Assembly: GCF_042477335.2 (NCBI RefSeq)
Contig: NC_091263.1
Span: 74,140,501-74,204,500 of the forward strand
Direction: 5' to 3'
DNA: 64,000 nt
From: Ovis canadensis
Lineage: Eukaryota; Chordata; Mammalia; Artiodactyla; Bovidae
Program-made: the position numbers and the translations under genes
Shown here: positions 20,746-31,984 of the stretch, piece by piece
How positions within the stretch are numbered: position 1 is the stretch's first letter
Layout of the letters: each line of letters opens with the position of its first letter
The notes under the pieces: generated by a model
Told to the model about the DNA's origin: nothing
The model's input: the letters and a program-made list of their open reading frames with translations, nothing else
Databases searched by the model: none

Positions 20746-21839
20746 CAGTGGCTGGAGGGGCCTGTGGCTCCGCCCTCGCGTCCCTGTCGGGCCCCCCTGC
20801 ATGTGCTGGTCCCACCGATATTCAGAGAAGAGCGGACGTCTCGGCTGGGACATCTTCCCACCGGCCCGCAGCAACCACCACCCCCTCGTGCTGTGGGTCT
20901 GGCTCCCTGCACCCCGTGGGGGAGGGGGCGGCGAGGAGACGGACTGGTCACATGGCCCTTCCTGCCCCCTTGCTGCAACCCGGGAATGCCAGGCCCTGAC
21001 TGGCTGGGGCACAGGGCACAGGGTGAGCCCCTGTGGGACCCGCATGAAGCTGGAGGCAGGCTTCTGAGAGAGGCAGGCCTGCGAGGCAGGGCGGGGAGGG
21101 GTGCTTGGAGCCCACCGCGTCCTCCCCAGTCGAGGGTCCCGGTGGAAGTCAGGTGCCTGCAGGGAGCAGGCTTCTCTGCTTCAAGCTGCTGGCAAATGGC
21201 CAGCGTGTCTTTTCTTGTGAATTGTGGCAAAAATAAAAATGAACAGGTTTTGAGGTTTCACCATCCATTTCCAATTGAGTCGCTCGCTGCACCGTGATCG
21301 GTTCCTTTTGCTGAGCCTGACTGTGCCGGTCTCTGGCTTGAGTCCCCCGAGGCCCTGGCTTCTGTGGGGCACCAGTTGCCTGTGCCAGCAGCCGCTTGGA
21401 CTGTGCCCCCATCTGTGGGAGGCTCCCAGCCCCAGTGGCCCCCACTCGGCCGGGACCGGCTGCAGGTGCTAAGCAGCCCCCGCCCACCCGACCGGCTCTG
21501 TGGCTCCCGGCGGGTCGCTCAGCCTCTGTCGTGTCTGTCTGTGTCTGGTGTAGGTGTGTGTACACACAACTAGAAGTTAGCGCTTCTTCCCAAGCTTGCG
21601 GTTGTGACCAAATGTGTTAATACGTGTGTTCAGAACAGTGAGTGAGGCTGGCGGGTGCTCCTGACGTGCCTGCTGTTTTTCTCATTGTCGTTTTATCATG
21701 ATTAGTGAAGGGATTCTTTGCCTATGAGGCCAAGACGTCTGGTTTTAGCGGTGGTTGGAGAACTCTGCGTGGAGGATGGGGCCTGGGGCACGTGACCCTC
21801 TCTCTGTCCCCCGTAACCTTCCTCCTCGTGTTGCGAGGG
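20746..21839. other. GC-rich unassigned sequence
   Basis: G+C-rich and poor in stops on both strands, so it yields frames of 137-274 residues (for example 20473-21297 +). These overlap one another in several frames and start or end in the SINE. A TTG-rich, pyrimidine-rich piece (21290-21330) is unassigned. No exon supported. Confidence 0.45.
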
Positions 21840-22460
21840 ACGGTGTGTTGCTCTCTTTTTACTGTGCTAAATACACATAATATAGAAATCACCCTTTTAA
21901 CCATTTCAAAGTCTCCAGTTCAGTGGCATCGCATACGTTCACAGCGTGGTCCAGTCATCAGCTCCATCACCTCCAGAAGCTTCTCGTCTTCCCGGATGCC
22001 GTCTGGTTCCATTAGACACTGACCACCCACCTCCCCGACCCCATAACCTCTCGTCTACTTTCTGTCTGTGGAGTCACTTGCTCCATCACCTCCATCACCT
22101 CCAGAAGCTTCTCATCTTCCCGGATGGCGTCTGGTTCCGTCGGACACTGACCCCCCTCTCCGACCCCTTAGCCTCCGTGAGGTCGCCTGTTCTGAGTTAT
22201 CTGCGCGAGTGGAACCCTACAGCATTTGTCCTCTGGCGTCTGGCTAACCGCTTAAGCACAGTGTCTTCTGCGTCATCCATGCCATCGTACGGGGCAGAGT
22301 CCTGTTGCTGTTTGAGGCCGGGCTGGACACACACAGTCTGAAGAACAGGCTCCATCTCGTTTCCAGGGGTCTGTGGATGGAAGCTCGTTTCTATACTTCG
22401 GCTCTTGTGATCAGCGCTGCAGTGGACCGGGGAGCAGCTGCCTGTCCCCGCAGAAACCCA
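21840..22460 (-). mobile_element. Old L1 3' UTR with internal tandem duplication
   Basis: Antisense L1 text: aaatacacataatatagaaa (21869-21888), cagttcagtggcatcgcata (21915-21934), tggaaccctacagcatttgt. A segment of roughly 120 bases is present twice, 21962-22078 and about 22081-22180. Confidence 0.78.
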
Positions 22461-23599
22461 GCACCTCCTCTCAGGGCTGTGCCCACCTCTGATTTCTTGC
22501 AGCAGTTTTCAAAAAGCCCTCATTAAATATCGAGGCGAACAGAAGAGAAAGCCACGGACGTATGAGAAGCAAGAGACGGGTTCAGCTCCCACGAGACCTT
22601 GGTGACCTTGATGGGGACACGGGTCCCGTGTGGCCCCTGCTTCCCTCCAGGCCCCCAGGGGCTGGCACCCCCAGACGGGCCCACGTCCCTGCGGAAGCCA
22701 CTGCCCACGGCCCACGACTCACCCTCACACGCAGGCGCTGCCCGTTGCCTGGCCAAGACAGTGATCCTGTTTATCCGCCTCTCATTTGGGTCCATGTAGC
22801 TCTTGTTTGGGGACGGACTTGTCTCAGGCCCCAGGTGGCACGCAAAACTTCAATAATCATGGCCGTCCTCACGTAAGACCCGGCCCGAGGGATGCAAATC
22901 CGATAGGTGCCAGCGTGCTCTGGAGAGGCAGTGAGCTCGTCGCGATGGTGGGTCCGCCTGCAAACATCTGGTGCAGACGTGAGCCACCAGGATGTCCCCC
23001 CGCTGTTCTCTGATGCTCTTTCACATGGTGACAGACCACCCCAAGGCAACAGTCTGAAAAGGAGCCCCCGTCCATTGTGCCCATGAGTCTGGGCTTTGAC
23101 TGAGGCAGCTGGGCAGTCCTTGCTTGGGGTCTCTTGAGGTCGTAGGTGGAAGGTGACTCGCTGGGCTGCCTGAAAGTCTCACTTGTCACGCGTCTGGCAC
23201 GGGGACGATTGAACAGCCGGGCCTGTGGGCACCTCCACCTCCGTCTGTCATCTTTCCACGAGTGTCTCTCCAACGTGGCCAGGCTTCCTACGTGGCCTCC
23301 TTTGACTAGCGGCTTGCGAGCCTGTTCCACTTCAACCTCGGGGATGAAGAACTGCTGATGCTCAGATACACATATGGTCTTTGATCAAGGCTGTAGCAGT
23401 TTAAAAATCTATACAGCCAGGAAGAGAAATTTCAACAAGGCCCCCGTGTGTCAGACGCAGCCAGTGCCGACTGTGCGTCAGGCTTCTAACGCCCATCGTC
23501 TGCTTTGTGAGCCAGGAGCCCACACTGCCTCCTGGCAGGGCTGGAAGGAGGGTCTGAGCCCCCTGGGAGCTGGCGGTGGCCCCCGTGGGAGGCAGGAGG
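22461..23599. other. Unassigned sequence
   Basis: About 1.1 kb without a repeat I can name. The piece 23,105-23,300 (ttgcttggggtctcttgagg) resembles a widespread old mammalian repeat, unassigned. Open frames are short and overlapping. Confidence 0.4.
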
Positions 23600-23760
23600 G
23601 CAAGGCAGGGACCTGGGCTCTGGTGGCCTGGGCTTAACTCCAGCTCCACCACGTCTGCAGCGGCAACTTTCTCAAGCCCTTTGACCTCCTCACCCTGTTC
23701 TGGAAAGGGAGAATCCTGGGGGTACCACCTGGTGACTGGCATGAAGATGAGGGTAGCCTT
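23600..23760 (+). mobile_element. MIR SINE
   Basis: Diverged MIR: ctgggcttaactccagctcc (23628-23647), then accacgtctgcagcggcaac, tcaagccctttgacctcctc (23672-23691) and ggaaagggagaatcctgggg. This is the order of the MIR core (tRNA-related part, conserved core, tail). Confidence 0.65.
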
Positions 23761-25424
23761 TTTTTTTTTTTAACCAAAAGCCCCGAGAAACTGGTCTGTC
23801 CCTGAGTAATGCTCAGAAAAGCCATTAGCTAGTCTTACTATTCACACGAGATCTTAGAATGTTCTCCGTGAAAGCAGAACATTTTTATTGACAAGATTTT
23901 GGCCCAGAAAACGTCGACGCGTGTAGACGCAAATAGAAAGAGGAATAGAAATGTTCCGATGGGTTGGACACAAAGGCAGCCCTCCTTGGGCAATTATGAG
24001 GCTATAAAAAGAATGAGAGCGGTGCGTCTCCTCAACACAGTCCCAGAACAACTTGGCTCGGGGGTAAATTACAGTACCGAGGAGCTGGGAGCTCCTTTGC
24101 TCAGCCCCATGGAAGCTTCGGGGCTGAATGCATTCGTTTTTTTGGCAGCAAGAAAATCTGTCAAACAGGAGTGTGAAAATGGGGATTGCCAAGCCTGAAA
24201 CAAAAAGCAAACACACTTCACCGTTGTGAGGAGGCATCAAGGCCGGGCCCTGAAGCTGTTGTCCTGGATGAGAGAAAATAGATGCCCTTGGCTGGGAAAA
24301 ACATGGAGCGTAATGATGTTATGATGAGCTGGGAGAGGGCGGCGGGGAGCAATTGCCATGCAGAGCGTGACGGGCGCTGTTCTGTCCGTTGGAGCTGCCG
24401 GAACGCGCCGGACGCTGCAGCCGCAAGCAGAGACGCGGCAGCACACGCCGCCTTTTGTCTTGCCTTTTTTTCCCCTTGACATGATTATGTCAGGCTTGTA
24501 GAACGGCTTGGAAGTAAAGTGGATGAACCCCTTGGAGGCACAAGGCTGCACTTCTATCCAGGAGAGATTTCCTCTTGCTGATTTATACTTGGCAGATCAC
24601 ACTGGAATCTTCTCTTGGGGTCGTTGACATGATGGCCAACTATTTGTCTTTGCCAACATGGCTTCCAGGAAGTGTGGATTTATTTACATCGTTGCTAATC
24701 ACATTTTAAATCAGGACTTAAGTCACAGGCAGGAAGATTTGACTCAGATCATCCATCAGGGAGACTCAATTTGCTGGTGGCTTCTTCTGCAGTCTGGAGG
24801 CTTGGTCTGGTGGGAAGTTAACGTTCTTCACAGAGGCAGGAGGTGTATTCTGTCTTCCTGCCATATTTTCTTTCAAATTCGATCATTTTGTAGCTGAGAA
24901 AAATGAGTGGTGATTCAGATGTCTCAAGCAAACTATTCAAAGCATATTCTTTTATTTACTGGGAAGTTAATAACCTCTAACTTAACAGAACTACCATGGA
25001 TATATGGAGATTGTATTTTGCCATACCATATGAAAGAAAGCGACATGTAAGAAACATTTTGTTTAGCAGAAGTAGCAAGTATATATCAACACGAAGGTGT
25101 ATGCTTTTAAAAGTAATTTTGGAGCCCAGCATGTGCGTTGAATTGGCAGCTGAAGATCTGGGTGTGCAAAGACCAGTTAGGATGTTATTACGGTGGTCTA
25201 GCGAGGAGGTGAGCAGCACCCGGCTCCAGGGTAGTGGCCGGTTGGGGGCAGGGCACCCCTCTGATGGACAGAAAGGAGAGACTCGCGGGCAGAGCGGGCG
25301 ATGAGTGTAGGAACAAGCCACGGAGCGTGGGGGTGGACAGCATGCTTCACCCAGGACGGCGGTCAGACTAAACTCTTGTCCCCAGCACCGCCCTGCTTTC
25401 CCCTGAAAGCTGCTGTGTTGTGCA
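23761..25424. other. Longest block without recognised repeats (about 1.65 kb)
   Basis: Apart from a T-run at 23760-23771 and an A/T-rich end, no transposon is recognisable between the MIR and the next Bov-tA. It contains mixed-composition sequence such as tgaatgcattcgtttttttg (24126-24145) and attatgtcaggcttgtagaa (24484-24503). A frame at 24658-24897 (+, 79 residues) has no known similarity. Candidate conserved non-coding DNA. Confidence 0.45.
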
Positions 25425-25633
25425 GGTGTGTGCAGTCGTGTCCAGCTCTGTGCGACCCCCTGGACTGTCGCCCACCAGGCTCCTCTGTCCGTGGGGTTCT
25501 CCCGGCAAGAAGACGGGCGTGGGTTGCCAGTGCCTCCCCCAGGGGATCTTCCCACCCAGGGATCGGAGCCGGGTCTCCTGAGTGTGCTTCACTGGCCGGC
25601 GGGCTCTTTCCCGCTGTACCACCTAGGAAACCG
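25425..25633 (-). mobile_element. Bov-tA SINE
   Basis: tgtgcagtcgtgtccagctc (25428-25447), tctcccggcaagaagacggg (25498-25517), head at ctgtaccacctaggaaa. GC-enriched relative to the family. Confidence 0.92.
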
Positions 25634-25854
25634 GAAGGGCTGCTACTGTGCTTCAGAGTCAAATCACCGATTTTACAGAACCGGGAGCTCCCGAGGATCC
25701 AGTTGCTCTTAGCCACACGGTGCTTACTATGCGCTCTTCCCGCTCGGCGAGGGGTCTTTTATCAGTTCACTGAGAACGCCAGAAGTGTTTAGCAATCATG
25801 CAAATATAGTTTCCTTGACTATTTGCATAAAAGCATTCACATTTTATATGTATG

Positions 25855-27005
25855 TGAAATGTATTTGCATATAGAACATTGCAAGGAGAGATTAAAGGTC
25901 TGAACGGAAAAATATACCCAACTTAGACACAGGAAGACTCGATTTAGCTAAAATGTAAAATCTCCCCCCAGTTAATCTACAGATTTAATGTGATTCTAAT
26001 CAAAAGTACAGCAGACCCTTGGCAAAAATTGATAAATTCTTAAGCTTATATAAGCACAGAGATTATAGAGGAGTCAAAACAATCTTGAAAAAACTCAGCA
26101 AAGCTGAGGACTCACGCAGGATGATTTCATAGCTTACTACAGAGCTAAAGAGATCAAAGGCAGCATTCTACGGCCACAGGCATGGACCAGTGGGTCACTG
26201 GGAGAGAACAGGGAATCCAGAAATAGACTGGTACACAGTCAGTTGATTTTCCATCAAATGTTGCTGGCAGATACTTCAAAAAGAATTCAAATAGCCAACA
26301 AGCACGTGTAGAGATGCTCACATCTCTGTCATCCGATAACCGCTGTTCCAACCAAATGAGGCCCTGTTGCTTACCAACAGAATGGCAATATTAGGACAGC
26401 GCCAAGCGTCGGCAGAGGCGAGGAGCAGCCGGAACGCGCCCCATCACTGGCGGGAGTGCACAGCACACAGCCACTGCCGAAAGCTGGTGTTTTCCTACGA
26501 GGTGGGTACACACCTTCCAGAAACTCCACCTGTGAGCTCTACCCAAGTGAAACAGAAATGTTTGTTCGCAAGAAGACACAGAAGAGAATGGTTCAAACCT
26601 GGAAATAGTATAAATGTCTAGCAGTAAGAGAACAGGCAACCGGCAGCGTATCCGTGCAGGAGAATACTGACCAGTCAAGAAAAGGCACAATCTGGTGACG
26701 CTACAACAGTGTGGAGAGTGAGGAGCCGAGGGAGCCAGGTGCAAGAGGGCCTGCGCTGTGTGACCCCTTTCACAGGAGTTCCAAACCGGGCAAAACAACC
26801 TACAAGAAAACTCAGAGCAGTAGCTGCTTGGAATGGGGGAGAGGAGCAGAAGAGGGTACAAGGGAACTTTCTGGGGCTTCTAGAGAGGTTCTGCATCGCG
26901 AATGTTGGCTACGTGGATGGAGATATTTTTTGACATGTATTGAATTGTGTTCTGAGATCTGGGCAGTTCACTATGTAAATTTTACTTCAATTAAAAAATG
27001 CAAAA
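25855..27005 (+). mobile_element. Old L1: C-terminal ORF2 and 3' UTR
   Basis: Signature pieces in order: ctacagatttaatgtgattc (25977-25996), gtcaaaacaatcttgaaaaa (26073-26092), gatgatttcatagcttacta (26120-26139), gaattcaaatagccaacaag (26283-26302). The 3' UTR ends actatgtaaattttacttca (26971-26990), then ttaaaaaatgc. Coding potential is lost. Confidence 0.8.
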
Positions 27006-27461
27006 ATCCCCAATGAATAATAGTTTTATCTAATATTTACATATGAAAGGTCTTTAGAAGGCTTCTGGTGTAGATTCTACATGAATAATTTAACAAGCCC
27101 GAAAATAACAATTCCACGTATCGAGACAGAGGAGACATGGTTGTGACGCAAACTGTCTCAAGGAAAACCTGTAGCTTCTGTTCCTGCACGTTTGTGGCTC
27201 GGTGTCAGCACAGCTGACAGCTGGCTGTGTCTGTACAGTGTGTCTGTATGCCGGGTGAGTGTCACCCCGTCGTCCTGTGTCTGGCGAGAAAACTGGAAAC
27301 CTGCCTTCCCCAGCCGACATTTTCATGGTTTAATGGGGGGACTAATTCTCTTGATCATTCCTGCCTTTAAGACGTCCACCGATTTTCTGCTCTGTGTTCT
27401 AGACTTTGCTTCCTTTTCTTCACTGCTGGTTTCTTTTTCTTGGACGCTCCCCAGAATACCA
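27006..27461. other. Unassigned sequence
   Basis: No repeat recognised. Includes a thymine-rich stretch at 27,400-27,450. Confidence 0.5.
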
Positions 27462-27765
27462 CAGCTTCCCTGATATCCCAGTTGGTAATCAATCTGCCTA
27501 CAATGCAGGAGACCCCAGTTCAATTCCTGGGTCAGGAAGATCCGCTGGAGAAGGGATAGGCTACCCACTCCAGTATTCTTGGGCTTCCCTTGTGGCTCAG
27601 CTGGTAAAGAATCCCCTTGCAATGTGGGAGACCTGGGTCCGATCCCTGGCTTGGGAAGATCTCCTGGAGAAGGGTAAGGCTGCCCACTCCAATATTCTGG
27701 CCTGGAGAATTCCATGGACTATTCGCAAAGGGTTGGACACGACTAAGCGACTTTCACTTTCATAA
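27462..27765 (+). mobile_element. Bov-tA compound SINE (head-repeated dimer)
   Basis: A first head with a partial body (27465-27579) is followed directly by a second complete unit. The second unit starts gggcttcccttgtggctcag (27580-27599) and ends gttggacacgactaagcgac. The junction ccagtattcttgggcttccc is a form seen repeatedly in ruminant Bov-tA, so this is a SINE subtype rather than two independent insertions. Confidence 0.85.
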
Positions 27766-28130
27766 CACCAGCAGAATATCGTCATTCTTGGAAGTCCCAC
27801 TGATTCGAGGCTGCGTGTCTAGCCTATCTGACCGGGATTTTGAAGCCTTAGGGTGAGCAGTTCAGTATCGCAACCCAGCACATCAAACGAGAAACCGACT
27901 CCGTGGACCTTTTATTGGCCTTTTTTTGCATTTTGTTTCCAGTGTCTGGCCATATAGCCAGGCTCTCTCCTTCCCACTTGTGGTGTTTGTCATCTTGCCC
28001 TGAGCCGGCTGCAGTCCCCAGCTCCCCGTTGTGGAGTCTCTCTTCTCATCAATCTACGCTTGATTCTGATGTGTTAAATGGTTCAGTAAAATGTTTTACT
28101 GAAATACCCCCAGAGGTACTTGAAACTGAT
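27766..28130. other. Unassigned sequence
   Basis: No repeat or exon recognised. Confidence 0.5.
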
Positions 28131-29060
28131 GGATATCCTCCGCTTCACCTCCTCTCACAGAGAGAAGCATAGAAAATTTCACAAACATCCTCCAATTGCA
28201 AGAAAAATGGATGGAGTGGTAGCTAGGAAGACCTGGGGAGGAGAGGATGGAAACCTTACAAGCAGGAAATGTTATGCGTCACCCCCAGGCTACAGAGAGG
28301 CCAGTGTCTCAGAGAGACAGCTTAGAGCCCCCAGGAGGGAGGGAGGGTGTTTCAGAATCAAGACCCCAGGTGAATGCTCAGGAGAGAGCCAGTGACCTGA
28401 CAAGGGCCGCTAACAGCTCCAGCTGACTCTGCACTGACCCCATCCACACCACGTGCCCTCAAGTCACTCAGAGTGCAACATAAACTGAGTCTTGGGAAGA
28501 ACGTCAAGGAGAGCTTATCCGCACGATAGCAGGGCAGATGGAAGTTCTGGGCAGATGGAAGTTCTGGGCAGATGGGTACTGTCATAAGAACGTGCAAGAT
28601 GAAGGAAATGGCACGCAGCTACGCAAGGTTATAACGAGCAAAACGCATAAAATGCTCATGGAATATCAAAGAACCCGGCCTGGAGGAAGACGTCGTCTAC
28701 GGAACAGAAGCAAACGTCCAGGCGCGCTTCATGATACGGAGCAGCTAGAGAGGATACGAACTCAGTAAAACCCAGCTCGATGCTGAGGCAATAAAACAGA
28801 CGAAAAACGAGAGTCCAGCACTATCCCAGACCCAGCACGTGATCTGGAAAGAGCAAGACACCTGATTCCTGATCCAGAACATGGAGTCTGAGATAACACA
28901 GTCATTTCAGGAGGAAAATACGAAGAGGCTGCAGCAGCTGAGGTGACGGGTTTGAAGCGATGACGGAACGAACAGACACAAGGATGACTGGAGTAGCTCA
29001 GAACCGGCACCCAGGACGCTGGACGGAAAGGAGGGCCGTGAGTAGGTCGGAGTCAAGGAG
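28131..29060 (+). mobile_element. Possible decayed L1/HAL1-type ORF1 region
   Basis: Purine-rich plus strand with phrases such as aaaatgctcatggaatatca (28650-28669) and cacgtgatctggaaagagca that resemble HAL1/L1 ORF1 text. Similarity is patchy and the call is tentative. It contains a 17-bp tandem unit, gggcagatggaagttct, in 2.6 copies at 28532-28576. Confidence 0.35.
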
Positions 29061-29149
29061 CCCTGTAGTGAGGACACCATGACATCCTTGGCGCAGAGGA
29101 ACACAGGGTGTTTGGGGGAAATTTATCCAGAACGATCAATGCCGTCTCT

Positions 29150-29350
29150 GTGGCTGCGAAGTCGTGTCCATCTCTTTGTGACCCCACGGTCTGGAGCCCG
29201 CCAGGCTCCCCTGTCCGCAGGACTCTCCAGGCAGGAGCCCTGGAGCAGGCTGCCACTCCCTCCTCCAGGGGGTCTTCCCGACCCAGGGTGGCACCCGCAT
29301 CTCCTGCGCTGGCAGGCTGTCCGTCAGCGAGCCTCCAGCGAGGCCCCTGA
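29150..29350 (-). mobile_element. Bov-tA SINE, GC-enriched
   Basis: gaagtcgtgtccatctcttt (29158-29177), gactctccaggcaggagccc (29221-29240), tcttcccgacccagggtggc. Diverged at the head. Confidence 0.9.
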
Positions 29351-29895
29351 GGCTGAGCCCGTTGCTATCCGGCACATGCATTCACTCCCGTTGCTTGTCA
29401 GCCGCACCCAAGTGATGTCACACAGTATCATCCAGGTCTCCTCTCCACCCTTGGCCGCCCTAAACCCAGTGCAGAGCTTGGCACGGGGGTGACAGGGCAT
29501 TAGCAGGGAGGCAACGGGCTCATTCACAGGAAAGCCATCAGCGTTGCTTCCCAGTGGATCGTCGTGCCCACTGAGCGTGGGGTGCAGCGTCTGAGCAGGG
29601 CTCCTGAGGAGGGGCGGGGAGGGCAGGGACAGAGGGCTGGCTAGGTGTCCTTTGAGTTCCCAAAGCTGGCTTGGAAGGGAAAGAAGATTGCAGTGACCAG
29701 ACTCCCCTTGTCCTGAAATAGGCAAGCTGACCCTGAATCCCAAATACCTGTCCATTGCTGGGAGATGATAATTAGAAGACGCACCCTCCCGGTGCCTCCA
29801 ATTCCTCCCTAGGAATGGTCCACCTGCTGCCTGGTGACTGCTCCGTGTCCTCCACGCTGCTAGCACCCCAGGCTCCGCCAACCCCAGCGCTGTCC
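29351..29895. other. Unassigned sequence with 185-codon minus frame
   Basis: The frame 29324-29881 (-) is open for 185 codons through mostly non-repeat DNA. It lies just past the zinc-finger remnant on the same strand, so it could derive from the 3' part of that transcript. Its composition (rich in Ser, Pro, Leu and Gly, no domain) gives no support for a protein, and its last part lies in the Bov-tA. Confidence 0.35.
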
Positions 29896-30535
29896 TCAGC
29901 TGTACTCATAAGGCCCTTTCTCCAGTGCGAGCTCTCTGATGACCAAAGAGACCTGATCTGCTATTAAAGGTTTCCCAAATTCACAAGGTAATGGCATCCC
30001 GCTCCAGTGCTCTCGCCTGGAAAATCCCATGGATGGAGGGGCCTGGTGGGCTGCAGTCCATGGGGTCGCTGAGGGCCGGACACGACTGAGAGACTTCACT
30101 TTCACTTTTCACTTTCATGCATTGGAGAAGGAAATGGCAACCCACTCCAGTGTTCTTGCCTGGAGAATCCCAGGGACGGGGGAGCCTGATGGGGTCGCAC
30201 AGTCAGACACGACGGAAGTGACTCAGCAGCAGTAGCAGCACACTCACCGCGCTCAAGAGGCCTTGCTCCAGCGTGAATTCTCTGATGAGCAAAGAGACTG
30301 GATCTGTTAAAGGTTTCGTCTTCACTGCACACCTGCCCTGCTCCGCTGTGGACTCTGTTGATACTGGAGGCCGGAGCCAGCAGGAAGAGACTCCCCACAT
30401 TCACTGCACTCGTGAGGCTTTTCTCCAGTGTGGATTTTCCTATCGGAACCGGGGAGGGGGTGTGCATTTGAATAAAGTGGTGCGTTTGATTAAATACCTT
30501 AGACTTTGTGAAATTATTGGAACTTAAGACTGAAC
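29896..30535 (-). pseudogene. C2H2 zinc-finger remnant, split by a BOV-A2 SINE
   Basis: Four decayed tandem fingers read on the minus strand. Finger 1 (about 30,525-30,440) shows SKVFNQTHHFIQ. Next is a canonical linker with the start of finger 2 (30,437-30,370), IHTGEKPHECSECGES, in another frame. Finger 3 (30,330-30,245) shows CSEDETFNRSSLFAHQRIHA, with its second Cys changed to Asp. After the SINE, finger 4 (29,985-29,896) shows CEFGKPLIADQVSLVIREL and GPYEYS, lacking the His ligands. Intact relatives are DNA-binding transcription factors, often KRAB-linked. No KRAB box, start codon or intron is visible here. At least one frameshift plus the SINE rule out function. I cannot name the parent gene or say whether the copy is processed. 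Confidence 0.8.
29985..30236 (+). mobile_element. BOV-A2 dimeric SINE
   Basis: Two Bov-A units joined by the linker ttcactttcacttttcactt (30095-30114) and tcatgcattggagaaggaaa (30115-30134). It ends in cagcagcagtagcagca (30224-30240). It lies between fingers 3 and 4 of the zinc-finger remnant, so it postdates the remnant. Confidence 0.95.
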
Positions 30536-30637
30536 ACGTAATCCTTCCAGCATCTAGGTGGATAAACAAGTCATTTATCAGGGAGGAGGTCAGCAGCATT
30601 TGTGACCAGTGAACATTATGTGTGTGTTGAGGGGGGA

Positions 30638-30836
30638 GGGCTTCCCTCGTAGCTCAGTTGGTACAGCGTCTGCCTGCAATGCAGGAGACCTGGGTTCAAT
30701 TCCTGGGCTGCAAAGGTGCCCTGGAGAAGGGAGTGGCAACCCACTCCAGTCTTCTTGCTGGAAGAATCCCGTGGACAGAGGAGCCTGGCGGGCTACTTGT
30801 CCACGGGTTGGAAAAGTGGACACAACTTAGCAACTA
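30638..30836 (+). mobile_element. Bov-tA SINE
   Basis: Well-preserved tRNA-like head: agctcagttggtacagcgtc (30651-30670) and a B-box-like ggttcaattcc (30693-30703). The body follows to tggacacaacttagcaacta. Confidence 0.94.
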
Positions 30837-31984
30837 AAGCACCACCACCGAACGTTGCAGGGAGGGGACAATATTAGTAATGTTTGGGGGGAAGGAAGTG
30901 GGAGCCTGGATGCTTGTCACCGGCCAAGAAAGGAAACAGGAAGCCACACACCATCACAAAAGGACACAAGAAATATTGTGTATGGCGCGTCTCGCAAAAA
31001 AAAACACACACAAAAAGAATGACAAGAACTAGAACCAGTGATGAGATGAAAACGGTGTAAAAGGTTTCATGCAGTTTAAAAGAAAAGAAAGGCCAGTGTT
31101 ATGTGCCAGACTCATGTAAACACAGATTAAAACTACACAACTGGAGAAATGTTTGTTGAACTAAATGCGTTGTAACACTTGACCAAATACTAATTAAAAT
31201 CTAAGTGACAAAGCGCTAGTGGAGACAGAGTTCTGAGAGCGCAAATCTCCTCCTGCGCAGCAAGGAGTCCGCAGCTTTCTTCCGCAACTGAGACACGTAG
31301 ATGCAAGCATATCGTATATCCAAGTTTCTAATTGTTTTATAACCTCAGAGAAATATTTTAGGGACATCTTATTTTTAAAAGCCCTTTTTTTCTGAAGTTC
31401 AGCGATTTTTTCCAGTTTCACACAAGTTTTCATTCTTCTCTCATGGTTGAAATTTTAACAAAATCCGGCTGTAGACATATGTTTGAAATTATATTCCTCC
31501 CATATTTAACACTATTTTCTTTCCTGCTTGTCAGCGTTTTGGATAGTTTATTTAGACTGCCTTTTATAAGATTTTCCATATTTCTTATTTAATTTTTAGT
31601 TTTTTGCTTTTAATTTAAATAAAATGTTTTTTTTAAAGAAATACAGAAATGGGCAGTACAACTTGGAAAAGGCAGTGGTGCAGAGAGCTGACTTGACCAA
31701 TCAAATATTGAAACGTTAATTTTTCAACAGAGAATATTTGTATTAATTTAATTCATAATATTAATTAATTTCAGTAGAGAAATTAAAACAGTGTATTACT
31801 GAAAGAAAAATAGGTACTTGTTCACCAGAAATGGATATAGTCCATAAACAGCCTCGTGTTTATATGGCAATTTGGTGTCTACAAAAAAATGAAGTCTAAC
31901 AAGAAAATTCTCTCTGTGTCGACATATGAAGATCTCCAGGGTCACGTGACTAAGTAGAAAAAAGAGAAAGCAGAACAGTATTGC
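30837..31984. other. AT-rich unassigned sequence
   Basis: About 1.1 kb with no transposon I can name. AT-rich from 31,300. It contains ttaatttaattcataatatt (31744-31763). An old LINE is possible. Confidence 0.45.

Noticed and set aside
20473..21297. 274-codon plus frame, longest in the window
   Set aside because: It begins in unassigned DNA, translates a Bov-tA SINE and continues through GC-rich DNA in which several other frames are also open; no domain is recognisable.
27465..27765. Two independent adjacent Bov-tA insertions
   Set aside because: The junction matches a recurrent compound Bov-tA form and there is no target repeat between the units, so a single compound element is simpler.
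30638..30710. tRNA gene-like sequence with A and B box
   Set aside because: It is the tRNA-derived head of a Bov-tA SINE, followed by the Bov-A body; other SINE heads in the window (for example 47,590 and 63,889) look the same.
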